64,000 nt of DNA, from the NCBI GenBank assembly GCA_040437565.1, contig JBDOQK010000017.1, positions 1 through 64,000 of the forward strand, read 5' to 3'. This document shows, in pieces, positions 44,153-57,900 of the stretch. The translations under genes and the position numbers were made by a program. This stretch comes from Albugo candida. Taxonomy: Eukaryota; Oomycota; Peronosporomycetes; Albuginales. Position 1 is the stretch's first letter. Every line of letters starts with the position of its first letter. The notes beneath the pieces are model-generated. The model was not told where the DNA came from. It saw only the letters and a program-made list of their open reading frames with translations, and searched no databases.

Positions 44153-44407
44153 TGTTGGAAGATGGTGCCTGATCGCGAGGGATGTTGCCAGGCGTCCGGC
44201 CGCCTCGGTGACACTCTCTGTCAGCATCTGCTGGTTTGAGCAGCAGGCGATAGGCGGGAGATCAGGGTGTGAAACGACGGAGATACCAGTATTGTCTAGA
44301 ATAACGAATGGAGATGAACGAGGTTGCTCGTAGATACGGTTAGAACTTTGGTAATATGCGGACTTCGCTCTAATTACTTCTTGGGACCACGCAGTCTCGA
44401 GTCAATA
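44153..44407 (+). repeat. Left LTR of the Copia fossil
   Basis: It starts TGTTGGAAGATGG and ends GAGTCAATA, and is followed directly by the primer-binding-like site. Confidence 0.88.
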
Positions 44408-46585
44408 GGTTATGAGCCCAATGAACAGTGAAGATGAGTTCAGAGACGCCACTCCAGATAGCGCAGGTTATGCATGCAGGGAGGATGCGCGGGTGGCCAC
44501 TCACACAACGGGCATCACCCAGGAATACTTGGACCTTCGCGAAAGGGGTTGGCCCAGTCTAGTGAAGTCGCTACCAGGAAGCAATTTTGCGGTGGCGTTG
44601 GCTAGGATCCCTCCGCGCCTGGAGTCGAGCGAAAGAGATCGCCAAGGCACTGGCCAGTGGCAGCCTGTCGGCCAAGTAGCGCCACCTCACGACCGTTATG
44701 CAGGCGGTAAACTGGGGTTGGATTGGAGTTGATGGACATGTCCATAGACCAGACGCAAGAGTAGACCTGATAACTGGAGGAAAGAATTCAAATCTTTCTC
44801 CGAAGCACAGGGGAGTACATGGTCCGGCTGCCCGCTCGTGGAAAGAGCAGATGCAGGCAAATTACCAGCATCCAGTCGCAAATAAACGGCAGCGCATGCA
44901 GAACCGATATCGACATGAGTTGCAGCAAGGGGATGCAGAATTTGACCAAGGGACAGCGGAGCTTGATGATGAGCTTCGGAGCCAAAGGAGATGAACTTGA
45001 GATTTCAAGAGCAGCTGAGCTTCCGTGTTAAAGATGGACCGATGGGAGTGCATGAAATGGACTAGTCGAGCCCGCACTTTGTCAAGGTACCAAATCCACT
45101 GAAATGAAGATTATTACGAGGCTTTCGATGGATCTGGAATTTTCAAGGGCCTTGGTGATGGATTTGCACAATGGTAGCTATTGATGGTTAAGATCAATTT
45201 GGCTCAACAGGCTTGTGGTTTTCGCTGGTCAGTGGAGAACATTGTGTCGCGATTTGGAAAATTCCTGTGTGGAAAGGCTGCAAGAAACTTCGCCCATCGC
45301 GTTCACAGTTGATGGAGGATGAAACCGACTCTTCGATCTATTATGGATAAGTTGGTGGACTCGTATCGAAATGGTTTTCCGAGCACCAGCCTACCAATCT
45401 GTTTGTGAACGGAAGGATAAGGGCCGGTCGTGGAAGGACCAATTTTTGCAACTGGTGGCCCTTGAGAAGGCAACGAACCCAGTCCAGAACTTGATTCTCG
45501 AAAACATTGTGAGGTATACGTAACCCGAGCCTCAAGCCTTGATAATCTGTGAGTACAACAGGTTTCGCTCGGATTATTTGGCCCACGTGGGGGAGACTGT
45601 CTCATTTTATTCAAGGACTGGAAGATGAAATAGTCAGTGATGCAAAGACAGGTCGTGTATACATGAAGACGGTAAACGAAACAAGACAATGCCACAAGTG
45701 CGGTCAAGTTGGTCATATAGTGCGCTATTGCCGTAACAAAGCTACAACGCAAGATCCGGAGAATAAAAAAGCTCTTGGAAAGTTTGAAAACTAAATGAGC
45801 ATTTGTTGGCATTGCAAGCGATGATCTGGATGATAACGATTGGATTCTTGACACTGGGGCAAGTTTTATTTGCTCGTGGTGTGTCTATGCGGTTCAAGAC
45901 TAAAGATTGCGCAAGCAGCGACGTGTTATGTCAGCCGGATGGTGCCCCAATAAGTGTGTTGGAACGCGGTAACGTGTGCTTGAACACCGTGTTATATAAT
46001 GGTGATGTGGTATTTTACGTGACGATTAAGAATCACCTCACGGTTGTAGACCGTGCTGCTGTCAAAAGAACAATCCCACGATTGGGGAGATTGTAAAGAG
46101 CGCTTTGGTCATTTGAGGTACGGCACAATGGAACGTCTAGCAGGTATGCCAGAATCAAGATCCAATTAACTGACCATATCCAAAAACGTTGCTTGGCTTG
46201 TGTGGAGAAGAAACCAAAACGTGCCACTCAGCCCAAACAAGATACTGGTGAGAATGCGTCGACCGATAACGTCGGGGAGTGATGTGTAGTCAACCCAATG
46301 GTACGATTACGTCGCGAGATCGTAGAGGCAACAGATATCTTATAAACTTTGTTGACAACAGGACCAATTATTGCCGTGTCTCCTTTGCCAATATAAAGGA
46401 TGAAGCAGCGAAACATTTTTTAAAGCATTTCTTGGTATATTTTGAGAAAGGGTACAATTGCCACGTGCATGTGCTTCGCAATGATGGTGGTGGAGGATAC
46501 AAAAACATTGACTTATTTTGTTGTGATTCTGGAGTTGCTCATCAAATCACGGAGGCAGAAAACCAGTCTGGAAATGGAAAGGCAG

Positions 46586-47041
46586 ATGGTATGCACTGCA
46601 CGGTGATGAATATGGTTCGCTGCATGATATTTCCGTGTGATATGCCTCTTTCGTTCAGGGGCGATACTGCGGAATATTCGGCTCACGTTCTGAATCGTAT
46701 GCCGACACGTGTGTCAATCGCAGAGGAGCGTCTACGATAGCGATATTGACCGGACGTCCACCTNNNNNNNNNNNNNNNNNNNNNNNNNNNNNNNNNNNNN
46801 NNNNNNNNNNNNNNNNNNNNNNNNNNNNNNNNNNNNNNNNNNNNNNNNNNNNNNNNNNNNNNNATGGTATGCACTGCACGGTGATGAATATGGTTCGCTG
46901 CATGATATTTCCGTGTGATATGCCTCTTTCGTTCAGGGGCGATACTGCGGAATATTCGGCTCACGTTCTGAATCGTATGCCGACACGTGTGTCAATCGCA
47001 GAGGAGCGTCTACGATAGCGATATTGACCGGACGTCCACCT
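46586..47041. other. 100-N gap (46764-46863) with 178-bp identical flanks
   Basis: Bases 46586-46763 recur at 46864-47041 inside the Copia fossil. The identity stands out against the roughly 20% divergence of its LTRs, supporting an assembly overlap. Confidence 0.9.
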
Positions 47042-49960
47042 CGTTTCCTGGATATTGCTATTCTTGGGTCTCCATGTGAAACATATTATCATCGGGAAGA
47101 GCGATGAAAGTAAAGGAGATCGTGAAATTCCAACAAGGAATGTTCGTCGAGTTGCAACGCTCAAAGACGAGGCGAATACGCAACAGAGAGAAGTCTTGCA
47201 GAATAGAGCAGACAATAAACTGGAAGAGCTTGCGCACGAGCGTCAAGCTGGCCATTTCGCTATAGACCACTAGGAGGAAATTGTCCAGTGCAAGTTGTGA
47301 CTCCAAATCGGTATTTAACTGCTGCGAATCCCGGACCTTCTCAGACTTGAACTATTTGTACAACAGCGCGAAGTTCTCAGAAAACGAAGAAAAGTCGTTG
47401 CGGAAAGCTGGAGAGGACATGGGTACCTTACCTGCTTTGAAGTCATCGCGTGCGCTTGTTCGTGCAGTTGCTACGGCCATCACCGTTGACAAATCGTCGG
47501 AATCCAATAAGGTTGTACCAGCTGCGGTTTATGCCGTGACATAAGTGGTTCAAGCTGAAATCGCGCATCTACCGCATCCGAGGAGTTATAGAGAGGCTAT
47601 GAGAATTTTCGATCAAGTCTTTCGCATGCATTGACCTCCTGTACAACTTGACAGTACGTAATTCCAGGCATAACCCGAAAGTGAGATATGCGAACCCTGA
47701 ATGGTATTTTTTACTTTTTTATGCTGTTTTAAGATCTATCAAAATTTTGATGACTCACTGAAGTGGGTATAGATAGATGGAAAGCCCTTTAAACTCTCTA
47801 CCCGGGGAATAGAGAGGTTCCGTGTGATCAGAAATTAGAGAGGGGTGAGCTGATCCTAAGATAGGAGATATCCCTTTGATTAATAAAACAGTCGGATTCC
47901 CCTTGTCCGCTCCAGTTCTGAGTTGGTTGTTCATCACACTATGGTCAAGGTTTTAAACTTGTTGAACGCATGAGTGCAATGCGCGTGCGGCCCAGAACAT
48001 CTAAGGGTATATATATCACAGACGTGTTATTGCCTACAACTTCTTTTGTTCTGATTAACAAAAAGTCCCTCTAAGAAGTCTCAAAACCTACAAAAATGTA
48101 AGCGAAACTACTGAGTTGCGGAGGATTGTACCCATCGCCCACCGTGTTTCAAGGTACCACTAGGTATGTAGAACAAGGGCTACAACATGGGTAGGGTCGG
48201 CTTTGGTGCTTGTGACCTACCCCGACGTAGCTCAGAAGGTGCATGTTGTTCTGAAGCACCTTTTGCAAAAAACCGGTTCAAAAAGTTGCTGAAAGGGAAG
48301 CGAAAAGTATCCAGTGTCTATAATCCGCAACATATTACAATGATGTGTTTTTGATTTTGATTAAGAATCATGGCTTCGGGCACACCGTAAGGAGCTAGCG
48401 TCATTGCATGCGAATGATTCACGTGGTGAATAGTCAAAGATGAATTCCAATGTGCCCAAGTTGCATACTAAATGGGTGTACAAGAAGAAACGGACCAGTG
48501 ATGGAGGCGTAGGACGATAAAAAGCAAGACTAGTAGCCTGTGTAAATGAACAGATTCTCGGTGTGAACTCCCTGTTAGCCTAGGATGCGATGTTGGATAT
48601 GGCAAGTGCAAAAGCCATATTTGCTTTCGCATGAATTTGGCGTGTTCCAGCCAGGTACTTTGACGTGCCAAGTACGTACGTACGCGCAGCTAGAGAAGAT
48701 GCGTGGAATTACATCTCTATATTCCCGATGATAGGCATTTCACCCCGGAGGAGATGTCTGATTACGCTGTGCGTACGTCTAAGAATATGTCGCTGTGTTT
48801 GGAGCGAAGCTCGTATGGACTGATACAGGAAGGTCGACTATGGCATCATCTCGTCCATGCGACCTTAACAAATATTGTTAATGAGCAATGGAGCACCAAT
48901 GAATGTCTGTATTAAGAGTCTGACACGGTCGGAACCACGTTGGTTGGACCTAATTCCAATGATCTTTTGGTGGCTGGTACGATATACCAGCGCGGCGATG
49001 CTTTCCTCTCCCAAATGTCATGTCTTGACTAAAAGGACCTTGATCTTCCCGAGGATTTTCTAAGGATGCGTTGTCACTTTAATGCAACTCTTGGATACCA
49101 GCTTGATCAAGAATTTACCGTTTGTGGGCTATTACACATGCTTAAACTCGGAAAAACTAATGTAGTGCGATGTCGAATGGAAGGTGATCACCTGGGTGAG
49201 GATAATCCTCGAGAAGCCGTGTTTCTGCCAGCGAATGTGCCTGGTATATCTGAGCACCTAGCCATTGAGACATTTCAGTCGCTACTCGGAAGGTTACTGT
49301 AGCTTTCTCGCTGTACGCGACCGGAAATCTCTTTATCTGTGCACCGCTCATCTTGACGTTCCCACGTAGCCACTATCTTCGATCATAAATTGGCAAAACG
49401 TATCGCTCGCTGCTTGGCCGGCAGTGCGGATCTGAAATTAGCGATGAAGTGCGATGGCAAACCCGGTCTTCCGTTCAGAATAGAATGTTTTAACGATGCC
49501 GATTTTGCTGGAGACAAACATGATAGAATATCCGTCAGTGGTGGCATTGCTCGTATGAACGGAATAGCCGTGGGTTGGCAATGCTAGAAGCAAACGGCAG
49601 TGGCTTTATCAACTGCTCAGGCGGAATATGTTACTGCTTCTATTGGTGGCAATAGATTCTTTGATTAGTATTATTGACCGGTGAGATCGGCCTTTCAGAA
49701 ATTACAATCCCGATGCGAATGAATATAAACAATCAGGCTGCTATACAACAAGCGGAATAAGAATCCAGCTCAAGCCAGACCAAGCATATGGATGTGCGTT
49801 TGAAACTTATTGGCGATTTCTAACGTAAAGCTGCTATTCAACCGACCTATGTGTACGCACAATATTCTAGCTGACCTCCTGATTAAGGCAGCTCCAGCGC
49901 CTCGAAATCAAGCTTTTCGTGCTGCTCTTGGTCTAGAGAAGGACAAAACCTGGGGAGGAG

Positions 49961-50218
49961 CGTTGGAAGATGGTTTCTGATCGAGAGGGATGTTGTCAGG
50001 TCTCCGCCGCCTCGGTGACACATCCTTCCAGCATCTGCTGGTTTGAGTACAGCAAGTAACAGGTGAGTGAGATTAGGTTGTGAAACGCCGGAGGTACCAG
50101 TTTAGGCAAGAAGAACGAGCGGAGATAAACGAGATTGCACGTAGGTACGGCTAACAATTTGATAATACACGAACTCCGCTATAAATACTTCTTTGGACCA
50201 CGCAGTCTCGAATGAATA
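49961..50218 (+). repeat. Right LTR of the Copia fossil
   Basis: It matches the left LTR along its length (GTTGGAAGATGG to GAATGAATA) with many substitutions, and is followed by CTTAT. Confidence 0.88.
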
Positions 50219-51169
50219 CTTATTCGTTTGAGCAAACATTGGGTTTCCAACCAAGGTTCCCATTTTCTGAATGCTGTGATCCGCGATATGAAAAGGGCTC
50301 TTGGCGCGTATCACCATTTTACCACTGCACGATTTCCTTGGGCTAAGGTTACTGTTGAGTACTTATGCGTGAGCTATTGCGGTGCACTAGAGTCCTTCTC
50401 AGTGTGTGATGACCTGAATCCTCCATCTCATTTTAAAATCACAGTTCCTCATATACAGTGCGCACTGTCCCACCGTTTAAAGCAATGAGCGGGTCTGGCT
50501 GTGATGCGACTCAAAGATCGCAATGTGGTACAGTCCGACCCTCTTATCGTCTCTTCACTACAAGATGTTCTCCAACGTCAAAGCGCTAAGCTTGAAAGCG
50601 TTTTTGTGTCCCTCGAAAACATAATAAAGTAGCTGCGGGTGTAAAAGCAAACGTCGGGCTAGCAACGAGACCTGCAATCGAAGAAAGCGAATTTCAAAAT
50701 GGCGAACTTCGATATTGTGATTTTGTCGTGTATGTGGATGTCAGGGCTCACGTAATGGAATGGTCCTGCTAAAGTAACAGCTACTATATCGAATTGGATT
50801 CATAAAATTGGGAACCGTCTTACACTATAAACACTATAGGTCCATGCTTCCAGACTGAAGTTTTATGCTGCCCGTGACCTCAATGTCTCGGGGTATTTCT
50901 TGAAGATGGTTGCGCGCAGTTCCGAGCTTCATGTGGTGAACAAATTTCTTGGGCATCGCTTTCTCCACGCTACGGCGTGCTATGAGATGTTGCTGTCTTG
51001 GTGTGGACTGAACCGCGCAGAAGCCTCATGGTAAACTGCTGCTGCTCTACATCAAAATGTCCTTGTTTTGGTGAAAAGATAATTCCTCCTACATCAGGCG
51101 GACCAACGCGTGATCAACATGGCAAGTGACCTGGGATCAACATTCCGTGGGACATGTAGCGTTTGAAAT

Positions 51170-51418
51170 AGATGTTCGAGGTATACCAGCCCAAGCCCGT
51201 GAGCCTCTCAAGAACTAGCCCTCAACAACTCAAAAGTGGTGGAAGAGCAAATCTGAGTAAAGAGAAGGACGGTGGCCTGTTGTTAGTTCTTCATGATATT
51301 GAGTGATGTAGATCTAAAAGATTTTAAGAGATCTCTGAAACTTTAGTGATTGAGTCTTTTCGGAGATTAAAAGGTTTAAGAAGTAAGAGAATTGATTCTC
51401 CACTAGGGAAGTCCCTAC
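51170..51418 (+). repeat. Right LTR of the Gypsy fossil
   Basis: It starts AGATGTTCGAGG and ends CCCTAC, and is followed by the AAACG target duplication at 51419-51423. Confidence 0.85.
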
Positions 51419-51423
51419 AAACG

Positions 51424-51520
51424 GTCGTCAAAGCATTTGCCGGAAAGGCAGCTATCTTTGAAGGGTTACTATGCGGAATACGACAGCGCGGCGTGCAAGC
51501 AATCACTACATATGCATTAA
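51424..51520 (+). pseudogene. Right part of the host reading frame split by the Gypsy element
   Basis: Host sequence right of the second AAACG is open in the phase set by the ATG at 39407 and ends with a stop at 51518-51520. The C terminus is YAEYDSAACKQSLHMH. I do not recognise the protein, and with only 50 residues the coding status is uncertain. Confidence 0.4.
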
Positions 51521-51739
51521 AGCATCACTTGGCTTGTTGCAGACAGCCATTATGCCCTATCACTTTTCTAATATTTATTCCGAAAAATGGAACGGATAAA
51601 CATTCCTTGTACTCCTATCAAATATCATCAAACGTATTCGGAACAATCTCCAAATTGACGTGTCATTACTACCCTCAGAGAATATCCTAAGAATTCAATA
51701 CGGGTCAAAGGTGCAGTACAGGCAAGAAATTAGTGGATG

Positions 51740-51929
51740 AGATAAAAAAAAATTGTAAAGAATTTTTTTTTAAATGACGAGGTANNNNNNNNNNNNNNNN
51801 NNNNNNNNNNNNNNNNNNNNNNNNNNNNNNNNNNNNNNNNNNNNNNNNNNNNNNNNNNNNNNNNNNNNNNNNNNNNNNNNNNNNAGATAAAAAAAAATTG
51901 TAAAGAATTTTTTTTTAAATGACGAGGTA
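51740..51929. other. 100-N gap (51785-51884) with 45-bp identical flanks
   Basis: Bases 51740-51784 recur at 51885-51929 and include runs of A and T that may have stopped the assembler. Confidence 0.88.
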
Positions 51930-54900
51930 TGAGAACGACATTTTACAGATTTGACCATGTGGACCAAAGGGTTAGCTCGTTGCATCGTTCCCGCCTCAGT
52001 AGAAGCATTGTCTTTCTCTCTATTACAAAACTCTACGGCCATTCAATTTATCTAACTAAACCACTGCCTTAGGCGACCGTTGCATAAATCTTCTCTACAG
52101 AATTTTTTTCCGAATGCTCAAACTGCAAAAAGAACGAAAAACTTGGCTCAAAATGCCGTCCAGAAGCATAAGACAAGAGTTACATTCGTAAAGGTAGCTC
52201 TTAGGGCAAAGCCCACTTGTCTAATCAGCAGATATAGAATAATATGACGTTTACATCAATGATGTAGAACTAGTACACAAAACAGAAGCGATGCTAGAAG
52301 ATTTGATACTTTGTATCAAGATCCGTGGCATTTTGCATTGAGAAAACCTTACCAGCCTTTGGTGAAGAAATCCTTACTGGGGTCTCGACCTGGTTATATA
52401 TGGAAAGCCCGGTCTGTTTCCCTCCTAGCTTAATTTGAGGCGAAGTTGGTTTCGAGGCGGTACGAAAGAAATGATTTTGTGATGTCGCGAAAAGCGCCTT
52501 TAAATCCTTCTTCTGGATGTGGGAAGATATTCTTTATGAGAAATGTAAATTAGGTATTTGGAATCGTGGATAATGAAACAGGCTCTTGTTGCCGTGTTCA
52601 CGATACAGCTTTCAATCGATCGAATCGGAACGCTAATCGAGTAACACATTGTAGAGATCAGGCAATGAGGCCTATCAAGCGCTAAAGGATGGTTGACGAC
52701 TCTGGAATACTTATACAGAGACGAGAATATTTTTTTGGCAATCTCTCGACGATATGAACGAATAGTTACATCAAACTAGTAAAAGAATCATTTTAGCAAA
52801 GCCTTGTTACGAAACAAAAGGTGACGTCGGAAGCGACAGGAGTTTATAGTGATTTCTGACTTGGTGTGTTTGCAATAAACACTCTCGATTAAAATTTTAC
52901 AACGCAATCGGTGACTACTATGTCAACGATGCGAATTCTACGATTCACTCAATTCATGTAGATTTCAAGGAATTCCATTTACTCGATACCTATATTACCA
53001 CGCGGTGGTGCACCCTTGTAGCTTTTTCTTACCCTTCAAACATCTTTTTAAACATCACGTATCTCGTAATGTACACCTCAGTGAGACACACGCTCTCCCA
53101 CACGGTGGATGTTATGACTCTTTTTGGATTCAAATCTTTCCACTAAGTCTGGTTCTTCGCATGCACGGAGCACATTTTTGTGAACTTGAGTAATTCATAT
53201 GTATCTATTCGCACGCTGAGGCTTATATAAGAGACCAATACGTTTTGTAAAACTTGCGGTAGAAATCGTGTTATAAGCATACCTCACCTCGCAGATTAAT
53301 TCTCGTGCCGGTAGCATATAGCTAAAGTCGGTATCTAATAGTTGCATCGGGCGTGTTTTACATGTTAAAACATCTCTACTATCTTGTGAATGACTTCAAA
53401 TTTTCTCCTTTCTACACAGTGCTATAAGCGTTCCATAGTCTCAGATATAAAAAAATGAATTGTTCAACCAGTCCATCACTTTTGAGCATTGGTAGATCAA
53501 CTCATATTCGAGCTTTGTCATAATGAACATGTGATATCCTCTATGCTCCCACTAGCAGATCCCCGTTCCTGCTTCCTGGAATCCTCTCTGGCAAAGTTAC
53601 ATTTGAAGTAATCTTCTTTTCTGTCAAATATGCACACCACTCATCATTTTACTCTACTTCTTGAATCTTGATTAAGGACGAGACTTTGCATGACCTCGTC
53701 TTCATAGGAGTACCTACTCACCTCGTCAATAGAAATCGCATATCTTCTAAGAGGATATTCACAGGCTCCGAGATAGTTTTGGCTTCGTCATATCCTTATC
53801 ATTGGACCAAAAAGTCTCATCAATGCGTATCGGGAATCATTGTGCATTCCAGAAAATGCTGGACTAAATGTCCGCCATTGGCATACGCGGCATTTTTTAC
53901 AGATTCTGGGGAAACCGGACAAATCTACCCTGAAAAACTTCAAGCGCGTGGTCTGCCGCGTGATGATGTCAAAAGGTGCGAAAAGTTCTTCTATGTCGAT
54001 AGTCCGGCAATTGATCGTGGCTGTCACCGACTAAGGACGTTTTCTAGGGGGGAATAAACGGTTAGTCGCACCGAGTGCCATTTAGCAATAAGAAGAAATC
54101 TCCGACTCAAAAAGCACGGCACGCATTTTTGGATCTTCGATGAGTGAAGAAATTACTTGACTGAGTAGTGGCAAATCTAGAAGTCTGTTTAGCATGAATG
54201 CTCGTTATCTTTCTTTTCCTATAAATTTGCTCGCTTGAAGTCGTAGAAAACCACCGCACCGGATCAGCTCTAACAGAAGGTGCATGAAAATGCCGAAGCA
54301 GATATTTGAAATCCATGACACCTAAAACCTCCATGATACCTTTCGACACACACTCGATGTTGCGTGTCGTATCGGCGACGTTCTCCTTCGATCTTTTACT
54401 CATCCGTATCGAATAATAGGATTGAACAAACGTCAAATGATTGGTTGTGTTCTTTCGTATGCCGTTTCTGCTTATCATTAATGTCATATTCCGTACACGA
54501 CAAAACACTTGTCAAAACCCAGACGGAGGGTAGACAAAGCCGATAAAATCCTGTGGAGGGAAAGCAGTAAAGTAGTAAATAGGGCAATACAACAAGTCGA
54601 CTCAAGGGCAGGTATTTGGTGCTCGACCGTCAAAAAAGGGCTAAATCTGTGGTCGTTCCTTGATATTTTTTTGTTTTCGCTCAATAGCGACCTCATAACG
54701 TTCAAAAATTGTCTGCTAAATGTCTCTACCAATCTTTTTGCCTACGGGAAAAATGCAGTAGCGAACTAGTCCTGCGCACGAAGACGAAGCATCTTGCGTG
54801 GCTTGTTCAACATTTCGATCTTGAATATGAGACACAATCTACCCACACTATCAACACACCATGACACGGATTCAATCCGTCAAATCGTTGACAGATGTCG

Positions 54901-57900
54901 TCAAGTTTGTAACAATTCTGGCCCCGCTCATTCCATCCTTCAACAAAAGGACTTAGCTCACGCCATCCAAGATTCATGGCGCAGATAGATAATCGAAAAA
55001 TAAAATCCCATTTTATTCTGTCGCACGGTGAATTTCTCCTTACGGGCGCGGACACGTCTCATCCTGTACCACCAGGCTTGTAAAACCTGTTGAAAAACTT
55101 GTGCACGTTGTCTTTCATGCTTCTACATACCACATATTTCTTCATAATAGCATCGTCGCAGCTCCACGATGACCTGCTTAATTCGCATGATCAGGGATAC
55201 CCAGCCCGTGCTAATGGTCTGTAGCATGATCTGGTACCGTGTAAGGCCCCGTGCATCCCTCAGATCAAACTAGTTAAATCTTGGATTTAGTTTATAGCTG
55301 ATTGGACTTCAAGAGCCTTGGCTTCTATCGCATCGTTCCCCTCCACTTAAGGCCATTCCTCCTCTTGAATATGAATCCGTTTCTTCTAGAGCCAACACAT
55401 TACTGACAATAGATAAAGCACAGACCTTACCTGATACGTGCTCCATGTTATATCGAGGTCGACGTGATAACAAATTACCCCATACACTTTCACTTCTATC
55501 GACGTTCTCCTCAGTATAGCACGCAGTTTGAAACACCATCGACCATTGTTATCAAATTCTCGCTCGGTATCGAGTTATCACATTATGAACGCTCCTCGGT
55601 AGACCCCACTGGTCACTAAAGACATGGAATTCCTTGTTTTGTATCAAAAAGTATTCTATTTCTTGCATGTATACGCTGTATCAACCACCTCGTTTTTAAT
55701 CGACGCTCATTTCAACATAGTTTTTTTGAACGACCTACCTATAAAAGCTACTTAAACGTTAGGTTGAGCCCCTCTGGGTTTTTATAATCCCTCTGCCACT
55801 ACTCGTGTATCGGTAGCCCCGAATAATCTATGGATACGTTTGCATTCAGACATGCGTATCATGTTTTTTGTATGTGCCATTGGCACCATTGCACAAAACT
55901 CATTTGATGTTATGGAAGCATGCATCATGCTTAGAACCTCAGTCATGGTTCCATTGCAACACATTCACGAGATTTTATTCAGCATCTTGCAGACTTCGTT
56001 GCCCTCTCCATAATGCGCTGAAGGTTTTTACGACGGTCGTGTAATACGGACTGATTTTCGCGTTCAATTCACACATACAAGTGCTGTAAGGCTGCCACAT
56101 TTCTGGGGAACCAAGTTCACAGAGTCATTGTACCCGAGTCGCGCAATGACTCTCATACCATTTTTGTTGTCTTCTTCCATCCATACGTTGGAATATGAAG
56201 AAATGTAGTTTCACTCAAAAATTCCTGGCATCATTTCATGACCACTTCAGCACATGCGGCATTTCCATGTCGGTATCGGTATATCCTAAAACGAAATCCA
56301 ACCAGACCTGCAAGCCTTTTTACAGCACTTGCAGCATGCTTTTTTTGGTCACTTGTTGTGCGTGGTCCACTGCACCATTCGATGTTATGATTACAATACT
56401 CGCCCTGAATAGTCAATTAGGCGTCACCACAGTAGCTTAGGCTCTACTGTTTTGCTGTAAGGTTCTTTTCAGTTTAATTGAAAACAATCCAAGGAATACT
56501 AACGTCATGATACCTCCAAAACCACTTCCGGTTGTGGCATTAGATACACCTTCGGAAACATTAATACAATTATCGCCCTTCGATCCACCTCTATCCGACA
56601 CGATCCAAGTTCCTACTTTACGAAAATACGCGGGAAACTTCTCCATCGAAATTATTAATCCCGATATCAAATCTTGCTCCATCACTTCCACTGGAATTTT
56701 ATCCATTTACCTTTCATGTAGTGGTGTTAATGGATTGACTTAGCGTTAGCGATAAACTTGATCGCTCATTTCATACGGTGGCTTGTGAAGGTACGATTTT
56801 CACGGAAGGGCTGCAGCATATTCAACAACAAAATATCCCCAAATTTTTTTAAACAGGTTCCGTGGACAGTGGTCTGACGTCTCTTTCCCCCGTCCTTCCT
56901 AAACTTCGTTCGCTTCTACATTCAACAATTATATGTCTTGCTTGGTTTCTATGCATCATCAACAGTAACATCTAGGTCTCTAGACAGCCACATCGGAGCT
57001 TTGCAATGCCTTACTCATGGGAGTCTGCACTTCTGTAGCGCCATCGAAGCACGCATTCCAAATCGACTCCACTAAATACCGCATCGTCTCCATTCTGTCG
57101 ATTCAGGAGTAGCGGGATTCATTCACCGTGAAATCCGGATTTCGTCATACAAGCGGTCCACCTTTTGGTAGTAAAGATCACGCTGTTTACAAGCACCCTT
57201 TGTTTTGCCCATATGGACGCCTTCCCTAAGGTAACTAAGTATCATCATCAGTACCTACAAATATTTTGATTAGTAGATGTTTCGCAGCCAAAAGCACTTA
57301 TACGAGGCCCATCGATGCGTAAGACAAATCGATCCTACATTCAGCAACTTGCTTTACTGTCGTTATGAGCTCGCACCTGATTTTTTTACTCTGAAGTCCA
57401 CTCACGAACTCCTTTGTTTCAACAATCTTCCAGCTGCTTCTGCTGCACGTGACGAGCAGTTAGAGACTTGTCATCTTCACTTCTCTTCTAAGTACTTCAC
57501 ATTGTATCAATCTGGGAGACTTCATATCGTTCACCCAACCAATGTGTGGCACGCTTGATGGCATTGTGCTGTCCCTATTCCATAAAGCTCTTCAACAAGT
57601 CCTGGCATCATTTTGCAGATATTCAAGGATTTTTCTTCTTTGCCTTGTTGATGTCAATACCCAGCTTTTGCATGATTATTTTCACAATTTTCTGCAGATA
57701 ATGGTGAATCAAAACGCGATAGATTGAGTCTCTCAGTGAATGAAAGTACGAGTTTGCATCGATAAGAGAAACCCTTAGCTTTATTTGCCCATTTTTACTT
57801 CAATCTTTGTCGAATCCACGCTATAGTGCCGTCTTGCCCCGCCAACTAGTTTATCCAGTCTTGTTTCGTTACTTCCATTGGATCTATTCAATCTCGAATT

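Larger units (their letters stand above)
44153..50218 (+). mobile_element. Copia (Ty1) retrotransposon fossil inserted in the Gypsy integrase
   Basis: LTRs at 44153-44407 and 49961-50218 (about 255 bp) have a 5-bp duplication CTTAT at 44148-44152 and 50219-50223. A primer-binding-like GGTTATGAGCCC follows the left LTR at once. Parts: gag 44.4-45.8 kb with zinc knuckle CHKCGQVGHIVRYC; protease with DWILDTGAS near 45.84 kb; integrase about 46.1-47.3 kb; reverse transcriptase about 48.4-49.3 kb; RNase H 49.39-49.9 kb. It is broken in many places (ten or more). LTR divergence, about a fifth of sites by eye, shows an old copy, yet it is younger than the Gypsy it interrupts. Confidence 0.9.
39458..51423 (+). 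mobile_element. Gypsy (Ty3) LTR retrotransposon fossil with nested insertions
   Basis: Left LTR 39463-39710 and right LTR 51170-51418 (about 248 bp each) are flanked by a 5-bp duplication AAACG. Parts in order: gag-like region 39.9-40.26 kb; aspartic protease with LLADSGASVSII near 40.43 kb; reverse transcriptase with VCLDDL near 41.2 kb; RNase H split by the mariner insertion; integrase zinc-binding region near 43.5-43.7 kb; integrase core split by the Copia insertion; and a chromodomain-like end at about 50.9-51.08 kb. Chromodomain and order suggest the chromovirus branch. It is broken in many places (well over ten). The LTRs differ at roughly one site in five or six by eye, so the insertion is old. 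Confidence 0.88.

Noticed and set aside
48225-48300. tRNA-like sequence (GTAGCTCAGAAGG ... GGTTCAAAA)
   Set aside because: It resembles boxes A and B loosely, but no cloverleaf forms and it lies in the internal part of the Copia fossil. Probably chance.
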